Below, one piece after another: positions 47,101-58,200 of a stretch of 64,000 nucleotides of DNA; positions within the stretch are counted from its first letter, which is position 1, and each line of letters opens with the position of its first letter. The position numbers and the translations under genes were made by a program. The notes under the pieces were generated by a model that made no database searches, had not been told where the DNA came from, and saw only the letters and a program-made list of their open reading frames with translations. Origin of the DNA: Dichotomopilus funicola (Eukaryota; Ascomycota; Sordariomycetes; Sordariales; Chaetomiaceae). Where the stretch lies: positions 62,001-126,000 of the forward strand of contig NW_026944027.1 in the NCBI RefSeq assembly GCF_033296635.1. The letters run 5' to 3'.

Positions 47101-50100
47101 ATCGAACCGGCCCTTGATCACCCGCTCAAAATACCCCAAGCTAAACCCAGACTCTGGGTATTCCAACACGGCCTTCCGCAAAATCTCATCAAACAGATCT
47201 CGGTCGCGCTGTTTCAGCTCCTCCGCCGCCCAGAATGAATACCCTTCGACTGCTGCAACCAACAGTACCTTCTCGTATCTGTCTTCATATTTTGAGGGGC
47301 TGTATCCTCGACCATACGCCCGGGTCAGTCTGGAAACGACTGCCTGTGCCTTCTCGCTGCCTGCGTCTGCGGCTGTGCGCATACATTCGAGCCCTCGGTC
47401 AATGTCACGGTCGATTCCGAAGCCGGAGAGGAGGCATATGCCGAGCTCGAGGGCGGCGTGGGCACGTATTAGGGGGCGACAAGTCGGGTCTGCTGCGATG
47501 TGGGCGATCCGTGACGCAATTTCGGTTTGGCAGTGGATGGGGATGGCGCGGTGGTAACGTGAGCCATAAAATAGCTGTATGGTGGAAAGGAAGGGACAAG
47601 AAGTCAGAAACAGGAGTTGATTACTTGGGGGGTATTAGGGATCTTTTTGTGTTCAGCTGCGGGCAACAAACATACCTCTCTAGTGAGAATAGTCAACTTC
47701 CAGTAGTCCCCGGGTTTTTCTTCAAGGCGCAAACGACGACGGTCAGCAAAACCTCCCCTTAAGACTGGCTGCGGTCAGCTATCACTTACGCGGCAGCTCC
47801 GGATACCCGGGATCCTCCCACTCATAGTCCTTCCCAAACACCACCATCTGCATCACCTCCCCTTCCATGGCCTGCAGGTGCAGAGCAAATTGATACTCAG
47901 TCTCGGCTAAATCATAGTTGGCGACGTCGGTGCCGCTGGAGAGCTGTTGAATCGCACGATACACCTCGGGCCAGCTATCGGAAAGTATACCGTGGTAGCG
48001 TGAGATCTGTGTGTCAAAGTTTCCTTTCAACTCAACACGGCGTTCATACCGCCAGTTTCCTGCAAGGTCTGTATTCCAGTGGAGAAAACGCGCTGTGTCG
48101 GGCCCGGCATCGCCAGGGAGGCCGTTAAGATCTAAGGGAAACCAGGTTTTAAGGGTTTCCCGTGTCTACGAATTATTACCACATAAGTAACTGACCAGTT
48201 GCGTTTTGGGGCAGGGAAGACTCACATCCGCCACGGGACCTAGTGTGACATCAGGGAATATTAGCGGCGGATTATGGAACGACGCTGCCAACGCCATCGA
48301 GACATCGCCTATAGTGTCCTCAGCTGAGACGGACGACCGGAGACCATCGATGAACTCATCAAATGCCCTGGCGTATAAGTAATTAGTGCTCCGCCGCTTT
48401 CACACGCCCCTTGTGCTGTTTTAACAGCCATAAAAAGGAGAGACAAAAAGAAGGAAGAGGAAGAGGAAAAGCCACTTCTAAATATGCGAGACGACAACTC
48501 ACTCAACCGTAAACTTCGCCCAATACGTCCCCGACCCCAAGCTTCCATCTACACCCGTGTTCAAACCACCTTGGCCCAACGCAAACAGCCTCCCCACCCC
48601 AAACGATCCCCAGCCCGAATCTAGACGTTCTAACCACGACTCGCCTCCCCACGACTCGGTGTTATCCTTTGGGAGAACCAGCCGACCAATTGGTCGTTGT
48701 TTCTGAGAGCTAGTTTTGTCACCAAGGCTGTTCTGGTGATTGTCATCATCGCTTCTAGAATAAAGAGGCACGACAAGGAGGTCGGGCTCAAAACCGTTGG
48801 CTTGTTGGATTTGGTCAGTCTGGAGCCAGATGACGGGACCCGAGGTGGTGATGGCGGAGAAGACTTCGTCGCTTAGTCTTGTTCTACCGGGGAGGGAAAC
48901 GGGTGTTAGAAAGGGTGAGGCAGGGTTGGACTTGAGGGCGGGTTTAGATGGCGTGATGGCTACGGCAGTGTTTTGGTGTTGCTGGGTGAGCGTGGGATTA
49001 TACCCGGCGGTTGCGTGCTGAATGTGAAGACCACCAAGGCCGTGCCTTCGAACTCGACGCCGCAGGCGGCCCCGTGGGATAATTTCCGCGTGTTCCGCAG
49101 AGGAAGTGAGATGTCCGATCCCAAACCCAAGCCCAGGAGCAGAACTCGCCACGGGAGCCGGAGCAAGACGAACGACCAGGCCCGGGATATTTGTCATGGC
49201 CTGGCCGCCCCTTTCTAGCCCAGTCAACAAACCATGCCGTCGAGCCAATTTCCGCCTCCGGCCTCTTAACACCTCTTTCACGGCCGCATCACCATCACCC
49301 TTGACCCCCTCACTTTCCCCATCCCCTGTGATACCGTACCCCTTACCCCCCTTCTCCAATCGCTCAAGATATACCCCGAACACCTCCTCCAGCACCTCAT
49401 CCAATCCACCGCCTTCCACTGCCTCCGCCGTAGCGGCCGCAACAGCGCCCTTGTTTACCCTATCGCTGCCATCAAACAGACAAAAACACACAGGCTGCCG
49501 CCGCCGGCGAATTCGATTCTCGCCCCAACCAATCACCTGGCCCGCGAGCAACGCTTCCGCCTCCTTCTCGTCTTCCGGGAGCAAGCAGTACACGATCCGC
49601 ATCATAGGCCGCCAGTTGTCTTGCGGCGAGAGCCGGCTCCGTGAAAGCGGGGTCAATGGGGAACCGGGGTCTTGCTGATGGAGTCGGGCGCGGTGTCGTA
49701 AGGCTTTTTGGGAAGTGAGCGCCGGGAAGTGGTCTCTGTAGGAGGGTGGCTCTGCGGCTCTGCGCTTGTTCTCCTTGGCGTCATCATTATCTTCGTCGTC
49801 ATCTTCGTCATTGTTGTCATCGTTAACGGGAGTGTCGTGGTGGTGAAGGTGGACTTGGACTTGGATCGGGACCTTGGCTACCCGCTGTTGATCTGATGGA
49901 AGCGGACTGCTGATTGTTGCTGTATTTGGAGTTGTCGTTGCTATAGTTGTGGTAGCTGTGGCTGTGGTTGTGGTTGACAGGTCTGAAAGAAGGCGAGTGG
50001 TGGTGATATAGCCCCATACTCGGAGGGCAGCGGGGATGTCGTCCAGTTGGAAGGCTCGGCCAACTTTAGTGGGCGTGAGTGAGGTTTGCTGCCAGCCGGA

Positions 50101-50259
50101 GGATTTTATGATGCTCCCCTGCAAGGGATGAGGGGAGAAAATGCTGTTTTGGCTTGTGTCCTGGACTGGAGATTCCTCGTCTGAATCCTCAAGCTCGCGA
50201 GAGAAGCCAAGCCCGAGACCCTGTGACGGGCGTGATGGGAAAGGATCGAAGAAACTCAT
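44130..50259 (-). CDS. Giant ankyrin-repeat protein with GLGLFS tandem motifs
   Basis: Six exons (50259-48503, 48367-48226, 48165-47790, 47719-47676, 47574-44748, 44665-44130) join in phase to 1,893 residues. Residues 1-585 are a weakly conserved region with Asp/Asn/Glu-rich and Thr-rich stretches and no recognised domain. Residues 586-990 are globular: EFTVE-like joins, AASFHNPPLIFPDVTLG, KTWFPLDLNGLPG, then YGSRYHRAIPIH and a Sel1/TPR-like repeat (AHAALELGICLLSGFG, ECMRTAADAGSEKAQ). Seven GLGLFS motifs occupy about 995-1145. From about 1150 to 1890 lie ankyrin repeats (GQTPLHTAVLHGQKEVFSLL, GDTPLHYAALFGALGN). Exon 4 is only 44 bases. A stop immediately inside intron 1 (48499) allows a two-gene reading. 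The GTGAGT donor, ACTAAT branch and CAG acceptor argue for one gene. Function is unknown; ankyrins bind proteins. Confidence 0.75.
46459..46911 (-). repeat. Seven-copy GLGLFS peptide repeat array
   Basis: The hexapeptide GLGLFS (first copy ALGLFG) recurs seven times, spaced about 16-32 residues apart and separated by acidic Pro/Glu/Asp-rich linkers. At DNA level the copies differ in synonymous positions, so the peptide seems to be kept by selection rather than by recent duplication. The array sits between the Sel1-like region and the ankyrin domain. Confidence 0.9.
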
Positions 50260-50732
50260 TTTCTTTTCCTTTTCTCTTCATCTCACACTTACCATGCGCT
50301 TCTCATCCTGTTTTCTGTTTTTCTCCTCCTTTTACTCCCAGGTTTTGTTATTACTTTTCCGAGTCGTCGTGTCGAGTGTGTCTGACCTAGAGTAGCAGCG
50401 TTTTGGCGGACCCCTCAGCCCCTCTCCCAAGTTGGGGGCCAAAAAAAGGCAGCCAGCAAGGCCGCAATGCTAAACAATCCCATGCGGGCTTTTTGTGTCG
50501 TGCACATAAGCAAAGGAACCAAGAAAGTAAACTCTCCTAGATTCGCTCGTCTCCTGTTACAGGAGTGCTCATTTTGGTTGCCCTGAAGGGTCTCTTCCTT
50601 CAGCGTCTCCTAACTCCGTCTCACCTCGAAGTTGATCTTGGCCCAAGATATGCTTGGTCCGGACTTGAGATTTGAGTGATCAGCTCGACGACTCACTGTG
50701 ACGGAGAAGCAACGTTTTTGCAGACATCCAAC
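50260..50732. promoter_or_regulatory. Divergent promoter, ankyrin gene / HeLo-pseudokinase gene
   Basis: The gap is only 473 bases between two opposite starts, so both genes may share control elements. A TTTTTGCAG acceptor-like string at 50716-50724, just before ATG 50733, hints at an intron in the 5' leader of the plus-strand gene. Confidence 0.45.
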
Positions 50733-52760
50733 ATGGACGCCATTTCAACCGGATGGAGCGTATTCACCACCTGCTACTCGGCGTACCAAATCGTCAGCGA
50801 GGCGATTGAACTCAACAGCGACTCAGTTCTGTGGAGCGTGCAAACCCGTGTCGAACGCGTCCGGTTTGAGGTTTGGGGCCGCACTCTTGGGTTCCTCGAT
50901 GAGAAGACGGGCGCGCCTAAGGACCTGGACAAGGAAGACTTGACAGTTAGCAATGGGGGTTTGAGCGATATTGTCCAAATCGAGACTGCCAACCAGCTCA
51001 TCCGCGACCTCCTCAAGGCGATAACGGCCGCTCTCAACGAGTTTCAAAAGACGGCCGAGAAGTATAGCCTGGAAAAGAAGAACGTGGAACCAACCGCGAC
51101 AAGCACGACCAGCCGGCGCCTGAGGGCTCTTGCGGGCTTCTCCAAGGCTTGGTCGGAGACCAAAGTATTCACCAAGCATGTTGTCTACATCCTGGTGGAC
51201 AAAGGCCTCGTCGAACAGCTTGTACAGAAGTTGAGCGGCCTAAATGACTCTTTGGAGAAGCTCCTCACGCTCCCTCAAAAAGTCCAGTACGCAAAGGCAG
51301 TCTCATCGGGGGTTTTGGTCAAGTATCAACGTCCTGACGAACTCGGCTCTCTGATCGAAGCCCTAGACGACGGCTCCGGGCAGAAAAGCACACAGTCCGA
51401 CCCGGGTATCCTCAAAGCATCGGCCCGTGTCAAACAACTGTGCGTCCGGATGGATTCCCACGAACCCGCCGAGCGGGCAGCCGCCCCGGGACCTGGAAGT
51501 TTCAAACTCGGGACGGAACTCGTCCGTGGGTACCCGGCACCGACAAAGAAGCATAGAGGCGACCCGCACTGGCCCTTTGGTGTCGCCAACTACACCACTG
51601 GCGCGGAGCCGACTCGAAGGGTTCTCGTAGAATGGCGTGACGCGAAGCCTAGCTCACCACGGTTCATCATCGAAAATACAGAGCTTGTCCGGCGCCGGGA
51701 TGCCATCGCTCAACTCCTTCACCGCACTAGCACCATGACGGGCGCTGATGATTACCGGCTGCTCGACTGTGTTGGTTACATTGAGACAACAACCACAGAT
51801 GGCAGCGACGATCCCGATGCTCCAGCGGTCAATGTTGTCGGTTTCGTTTCGTTGTTCCCGTCGTGGGCTGACGAGCATTCCGAACCCATTACGCTGCATA
51901 GTCTTCTCCAAAATGCCTTTGACAGGGAAGTACCGGTCCTAACGGGCGGCAACAACGACAGTACATCAATAGTCCCAGCCTTAGGCACACGGTTCTCCCT
52001 CGCTCGTGACCTCTCCAACGCTCTGTACCAGCTCCAGTGCAGTAACTGGGTGCACCGCAACCTCAGCAGCCACCAGGTGGTCTTTTTCCGTGACAGCACC
52101 TCCGGAAATGTACTCCGTCTCGATCGGCCCTTCCTCATTGGCTTCCAGTACTCGCGGCCCGATGATAACATGAACTCAAACAATGGTCCGACGCCGGTCA
52201 ACCTCTTTTCTGAAGGGTTCGGTCACAGCCTCAAGAGCAGCGCCGCTTTCCCCGAGCTGTATCTGCCCCCAGAATTCTCTGTTTTCTCTTCTGACAGCGT
52301 GTCGTCAGGAGCACTGGGTCCAGCGGGGCTGAGCTTGCGACGCTATCGACGGTCCGACGATGTCTACAGTTTGGGTGTAATGTTGTTAGAAATTGGATTT
52401 TGGGAGCCGGTCAACGCATTCCACCATAACAACCAAGCTAGTCACGACGGGTCGAGAGACGCCACGGAGAAAGCTCCAACGGTCCAGGACACAGCACGCA
52501 AAGTGCTGACGGCCGCAGCGGCCGAGCTGCCGTCCGAGGTCGGGGCATTGTATGCTGATGCCGTGCTGCGGTGCCTTCGGGGGTTGCGTCAGGGGGAGGT
52601 GACCCAGGCGTCATCGGCGACTGACGACAGTGGGGTTGCTACGGAGGGCGAAGGAACACCTGTTTACGACGGGCAGTATCATGGTGAAGACCCGGAGTTT
52701 GCACTTGAGGTAGACTTTTTATGGAAGGTTTTGAGGGAAATTGAAAAGTGTCGCGTGTAA
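50733..52760 (+). CDS. HeLo-domain (HET-S N-terminal type) pseudokinase protein, MLKL-like layout
   Basis: Single exon, 675 residues from ATG 50733; an earlier in-frame ATG at 50676 is less likely. Residues 1-200 match the HeLo (prion-inhibition and propagation) domain: an N-terminal hydrophobic helix (WSVFTTCYSAYQIV), a segment (RVRFEVWGRTLGF) like the domain's R-W-G motif, and a late helix pattern (YILVDKGLVEQLVQKLSG). Known HeLo domains permeabilise membranes and cause fungal cell death in incompatibility. Residues about 270-600 look like a protein kinase fold without the catalytic residues. The beta-3 Lys position reads VLVEWRD, the HRD loop reads HRN (441-443), DFG is replaced by IGF (469-471), while the structural DDVYSLGVMLLEIGFW near 541 is kept. 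The kinase part may sense or relay a signal that releases the HeLo domain; that is inference. Confidence 0.85.
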   Translation: MDAISTGWSVFTTCYSAYQIVSEAIELNSDSVLWSVQTRVERVRFEVWGRTLGFLDEKTGAPKDLDKEDLTVSNGGLSDIVQIETANQLIRDLLKAITAALNEFQKTAEKYSLEKKNVEPTATSTTSRRLRALAGFSKAWSETKVFTKHVVYILVDKGLVEQLVQKLSGLNDSLEKLLTLPQKVQYAKAVSSGVLVKYQRPDELGSLIEALDDGSGQKSTQSDPGILKASARVKQLCVRMDSHEPAERAAAPGPGSFKLGTELVRGYPAPTKKHRGDPHWPFGVANYTTGAEPTRRVLVEWRDAKPSSPRFIIENTELVRRRDAIAQLLHRTSTMTGADDYRLLDCVGYIETTTTDGSDDPDAPAVNVVGFVSLFPSWADEHSEPITLHSLLQNAFDREVPVLTGGNNDSTSIVPALGTRFSLARDLSNALYQLQCSNWVHRNLSSHQVVFFRDSTSGNVLRLDRPFLIGFQYSRPDDNMNSNNGPTPVNLFSEGFGHSLKSSAAFPELYLPPEFSVFSSDSVSSGALGPAGLSLRRYRRSDDVYSLGVMLLEIGFWEPVNAFHHNNQASHDGSRDATEKAPTVQDTARKVLTAAAAELPSEVGALYADAVLRCLRGLRQGEVTQASSATDDSGVATEGEGTPVYDGQYHGEDPEFALEVDFLWKVLREIEKCRV

Positions 52761-53465
52761 TGGAGTAAGGAGAAGGACAAAGAATAGGGAGAGGAGACAA
52801 GATAGGAGAGTAAAAGTGATCTATGAGTCCTAGAGCCCATAAGATTTGACATATACTGCATGTACTATGTAAGGCAGATAGAAAGTCTTTGAACCGTTGA
52901 ACTTAACGAGAAGTCGAGTCATGGAAATTGAGAATCAATTGTTAACCGGTTCCAACAGCAAGAGAGTTGACGCATATAAACGGCAGCCACGACCGACTTC
53001 CCGGTGGGCCCGTAGTGGAAGAAGGCGTCATCATCTGCCAGCTTTCCGTCAACATTATAGCCAATATTTCGGAGTTTTGTGCACAGAAACACTGAGTGTT
53101 AAACATGCTCTGGAATCATAGATACCTGCACATCTTGTGCTGTAACTCCGAAATGTATTCCATTGTTTCGGCCCCCAACACCGCGTCTCGTGAGCTGACA
53201 AATGCGAGCACCATTCGGCATGATTTCAAGATTTGTCACCAGAAATGGCGTTAAGAAGCCAGGAGGCTTGGAAAGGGCCTAGACGTCGCTGAAAACGGCG
53301 CCTCCCGTTGGGACTTTAGTTGGGGGCCTGGGAATGAGACTCAAGAGTATTTATTCAAATAGAACCCAGATGCCTCGTTGAAAGAGTCTACCACGGCTCG
53401 ACGATACTCATCTTTCTGCAATACCAAGTTCCTTCAAACTTCAAAGTCAGCATACACGCAAAGTC
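52761..53465. promoter_or_regulatory. Intergenic region upstream of the SDR gene
   Basis: A 705-base gap between tandem genes. Only short chance frames. It should hold the dehydrogenase promoter; no specific site was recognised. Confidence 0.4.
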
Positions 53466-54438
53466 ATGGCCCCCACAACGATTTTAATCACCGGTGCGAA
53501 TCGTGGTCTTGGGCTCGGGCTGGCCAAGGAACTCCTCGCCCTGCCGAATCACGTAAGTCTCCGAGCATATGCTTTGGATTTCATCACTACGCCAGCTTGA
53601 AGCGAGGAGAGGTCACTACGGACACACATATCTACTATCCGCCGGGCCGACCCTTCCCCTGACTTCTTCTGTAGACCATCATCGCAGCAAACCGAGACCC
53701 TAGCCATCCCACCTCGCAAGCCTTGGCCAACCTCCCGACAGGCGACGGCAGCCGCTTGATTGTGGTCCAATATGACGCCGGCGTTGAGGGGGCTGCCTTT
53801 GCAGCCGTGAAACAAGCCCAAGAGAAAGCCGACATCACACACCTGGATATCGTGGTAGCCAATGCTGCGATTGTCAAGGTGTTCCCTCACGTAAGGGAGG
53901 CCAAGCGCAGCGATATCCTTGAGCATTTCCGTGTCAATTCACTTGGACCGGTCGAGCTGTTTCAAGCTACGAGGGACTTGCTGGAGAAGTCTGCCGACAA
54001 GCCCAAGTTTGTGTTCTTGGGATCTGGGGCCGGTGCTCTGGGGTGAGTTCCAAATGTTCCTCAACTTAGAAAGTCTTAGCTCGAAAAGGGAAAAATGGAG
54101 AAAGGAAAAGAAACGAAAATGAAGATAGAAAACTAACAGCTCATCACAGCCGCCAACCAGCAATACCTAACGCCGCTTACGGGCCTTCCAAAACCGTCCT
54201 AGCCTGGTACGGCGTGAGGCTCCATGCTGAGGAGGAATGGTTGAGCACCTTTGTGATCGACCCGGGTTGGGCACAGACAGAGATGGGCAACGGTGCGGCC
54301 GAGTTCTTTGGTTATTCCTCGGCTCCGGTCACCGAAGAAGAGTCCGTCAAAGGCATTTTCAAGATTGTTACAGCCGGTACAAGGGAAGAGTATGGCGGCA
54401 AGGTGGTGCTGTACACGGGCGAGGTCCAGGTATACTAA
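53466..54438 (+). CDS. Short-chain dehydrogenase/reductase (ketoreductase-like)
   Basis: NAD(P)-dependent oxidoreductase of the classical SDR family. Three exons (53466-53552, 53675-54042, 54150-54438) give 247 residues, the usual size. The cofactor motif is TGANRGLG at residues 9-16, NAA-type VVANAAI marks the fourth strand, FLGSGAGALG carries the Ser region, and YGPSK is the catalytic YxxxK. DPGWAQTEMG is the PGxxxT loop after the sixth strand. The pattern resembles fungal SDRs annotated as norsolorinic-acid-ketoreductase-like or sniffer-type carbonyl reductases. No biosynthetic cluster genes are nearby, so the substrate is unknown. Confidence 0.92.
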
Positions 54439-55251
54439 GCAGGGTAATTCTATTCGGCGGGGCCATTTAGAAAGTATTGTCCTCGAGGGATGTAGAGAAT
54501 AAGTTTTGATTAATATCTTTCTAGACTCTCTTTTCCCAAGAGGATTTAATATGCCGTTGTTTTTTCCCTGTTTGGTCTTATAAAAAAAGAATAAGAATAA
54601 AGGAAAGTGAGAGAAAACCAGCTGATGTAACCGATACACCATGATAAGTATTTTAAATGTGATACGAGGCGGGCTTTTCGGCCTTGACAAGAAAAATAAA
54701 TGCTTTTCAAGACCAAGGTGGACTACACCTGCGACTGTATGTACATGTACATACATACCATGCATGTATGCGCAGAGTATTTACAAGTAATGAATCGGTC
54801 CTTTATAACGGTAACGTATGTTTCCGTGGGGTTCCACAGCCGAGCGGCCGGTAACGTTCATGATATAGTGGGGCCCAAAATTTCAAGCCCACCACCGACA
54901 AGACCTTGCCGTTGCAACTTTCAAGCCATCTCGACGACCATCACCCCACCCCCTCGGGCACCAGAGCCCTCCTCCTACTCACACGGGGAATAATCTCGGC
55001 CAGAGGAAATTCCGTGCGCCATTGTTCTCTTGGAAGTGCCTGTCGTCCCACACGCGCGGGGTGCGTGTCTCGCCGTATTTCCTGCCCCACTCAGCACGCG
55101 AGACTAAATCGTCGCCGTTCTCTACCTCACCATGCGACGGTAGCATAAACAGCTTGTTTGGGATTGCATTTGGGATTGTATTTGGGGCTGGGTTTTGTCT
55201 GTCTAGTTCCCGTGCTGCTGCGTGCTCTCGCACCTCGTCCGCCGGACCGCC
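54439..55251. promoter_or_regulatory. Intergenic region upstream of the PPR gene
   Basis: An 813-base gap between tandem genes. 54520-54700 is A+T rich and probably 3' untranslated sequence. A TGTACATGTACATACATACCATGCATG-like alternating stretch lies near 54740-54770. No gene was recognised. Confidence 0.4.
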
Positions 55252-58200
55252 ATGCTCGAGAGGACTGCGACAGGCATCGAGCCCTGCAGTACCAGCTTCC
55301 AGCGCATCTTCCCTTCTGCCGGCTCCTGTCTGCCAACCCGCCGCACACTCCATGCGGCTTTTTGGCACCATGGCGCCGCCGACCTAGGGCACTTCGATAC
55401 CTGTCAGCCACTTGTGCGCCATACCCCGGCCGAGGCGACCAAGATCCCCACGGCAACCCCGCGGTCCAAGCCGAAGCCGATCGAGAACGCCTACCCGGTA
55501 ACTGCCCCCGGGTTTTCGCTCGACTTTTTATACCCCAGCGGAACGGCCGCGCTACTCCAGAGAGTCCACCGGATACATGGCCCCCGCTTGGACCATGGCT
55601 CGAGATCGCGGACCCCCGTCTCTCGCCTCTTCACTTCCACTGCCCCTCTTCGGTCAGACCAGCGGCCTTGGGACGACCCAGAAGCCGCCACGGGGCAGGC
55701 GGCGGGCAACCCGGAAGATGTGCATGAGGAGGACGAATGGGGCCCTCAGCGGGAGCTGGAAAGGTGGGAAGGAGATGACGACGGCGGAGGTAACAGCGGT
55801 AACGCCGGCAACGGCGGGAACGATGGACGGGGCCGACGGGACGGATGGGACGGATGGGATAGAGACCAAGGGCATCCAGTAGATGGCGCTGCCGACATCA
55901 ATGGTGACGTTGACGTTACCTTAAACAGGCTGAAAAGGCTTCTGTACTCACCGACAAACACCGGCGGCTACGACCAAATCTACCAAAACTACATGAGGCT
56001 CCCTCCGGACATGCAAGAGCCCTTTAAGGCGGATGTGATGGTCACCATCTCCGCCTCAGATCGGCCCATCGAGGCTGGGCGGGTCACCGATCTCTTCGCT
56101 CAGTTTCGCATGAGCCAGTGGACCGACGATCTCCTCGCTGCTGCCACAAAGGCCCTTTTTGTCCTGAACAGAATCCAGGACGCCGTGTCCCTTTTCCGCG
56201 TGGCTGTGGAACACCGCCGCTTGAGCGGGGGGCTGGATCGCATCCTTGCCCACGGATTGGAAACGAAGTCGTTCGACTTGGTCACGCTTGTGTGGCGTCT
56301 CTACACGACCAATATCAAGGACCCCAAACCGCCGCCCGACGCCCCACCGCAAAGTTCACCTCGCCTACCAGTCGTCAATCATCTGATCTACCCGTTGACC
56401 GCCGAGGTTCCGGATCTCCACCTCCGGTTCCGGGAGTTGTACTTCTACTATGGCGACCCCGACGTCAAGCCTTGGCTGCTCAAGCCTTGGTTGATCAAAC
56501 CTTGGCGTACTGAGTTCATCGGCTCCATTATCAGACACCTTTTGACCCATTCCCTCGAACTGTTGAAGGAGCCCGATACAGTTTTCATGCTCCACTGGGT
56601 GAAGGACCCGAAGGAGTACGAGCGCTACATCCTTCTCAACCACCAACGTGGGGCGAAACCCCGCTTGATGACCGACCTGTATTACAGGTACAGGTCGCTC
56701 CCGAGCGTTATCCCGGACGCCTCGATACTGCGGATCATGATGGACATCCTTTTCCCACTCAACGTTGTGGGAATGCTACGGCTCAAAACGGATTGGTACC
56801 GCGGCTACGGCCGGTTGGATGAGAGGGCCCTTGACAAGTTCATGTCTTTTTACGCGGATCGTGGCGATGTCAAGTCCCTCCTCGATCTGACCGAAGAATA
56901 CGAGCAGCACCACCCCGGCAGTAATCTTAAACATGACCCAATCTTCATCGGATTCCTCGCTCGGGCTTATGCCGTTCGCGGCGATCCCAAGGGTGTGCGC
57001 CAGGTGTTGGCGGATGTCACTGAAAGAACGGGGGGCGGCCCGTCGGTCGAGCTGTTGAACCACTTGTTGAAGGCGTACAGTAATGTGGGCGAGTACGAGG
57101 AGGCGATCAATATCTTTTCGTTGATCCTCGAGCAGCACGAACCTGACCCGACCACCTTCGCTACCATGATGAGCATGGCCGGCGACCGCGGCGACCTTCA
57201 GTTTACTCTTGAGGTCTTCAAGCTCGTCGAGGACCGGGGTCTGCCGATCACCTGCGACCTGATCCAGCCCGTGGTCGAGGCATATTGCCGCAACGACCGA
57301 TACGCAGATGCCGAGCGGTTGTGCATCAAGATCACCAGGAAGAAGGAGGTGCCCGGGCCTCACACCCCGCTCTGGAACACGCTCATCCGCCACAACGCCT
57401 GGGGGCGAGACCTGATTGGGGTGAACCGGCTCCTCCAGCACATGACATCGCTCAACGTCTCCTACGACCACACGACCTATGCCCACCTCATCTTGGCGCT
57501 GCTCTACGTCAACCAATCGCACCACGCCCTACATCTGCTCCGAGCTGCGCTCGACGAGGGATCCTTTGAGCCCACCCAGGACCATTACATCCTTCTCATG
57601 GTAGCCTTCATCCACACCCAGGAGTCGTGGCTAGCCTTCAAAGTTTACGACTTGATGCGCCGTACCGGCTTCCCAGAGTCGGCCGCTGCTACCGCTCAGT
57701 ACATCACCGCCTTCGCAAATTACCGGCGGCTGCAAATCGATGACAAGTATACTCTAAAGTTGAAGAGGCGGTTTGCCGGATTCATCCTCCGTGAGTTTTA
57801 TCGGGCCATGGAGAGGGAGGAGAATAACGAACCCGACTCCAACGGTGCTATCATCCACCTCTACTCCAAGACCCTTTTGGCCTTGACCAGGATGCGGGAG
57901 TATGCTTCGGTGAACCGAATCATTAAAATTCACAACGAGCGCTACCCAGACCGCGGGACCCCCGAAACCATGCCTCTCGAGATCCTGCACTTAGTCTTGC
58001 TCGCCCAGTTTCGTTCTAGAAAGATTGCCCGCGTCCGCAAGACGTGGGAGATCATCCTCCGGCGCACTAGCCGGCGCTATCAGCCGGCCGCGTCGTTCCT
58101 GAACCCGGAGGGCGAGGGCTACGACCCGGAGAATCCGGTCAACCCCATTGTTTCCGACCAGCGGTTCCGCCTCAGCGAACCGCTCCGGGTAATGCAATAC

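Noticed and set aside
48309..48548. Minus-strand frame with a Ser/Phe-rich hydrophobic stretch, like a signal peptide
   Set aside because: It reads through the pyrimidine-rich intron 1 of the ankyrin gene; the hydrophobic run is the polypyrimidine tract.
52761..54438. Secondary-metabolite cluster around the short-chain dehydrogenase
   Set aside because: No polyketide synthase, P450, transporter or cluster regulator in the neighbouring genes.
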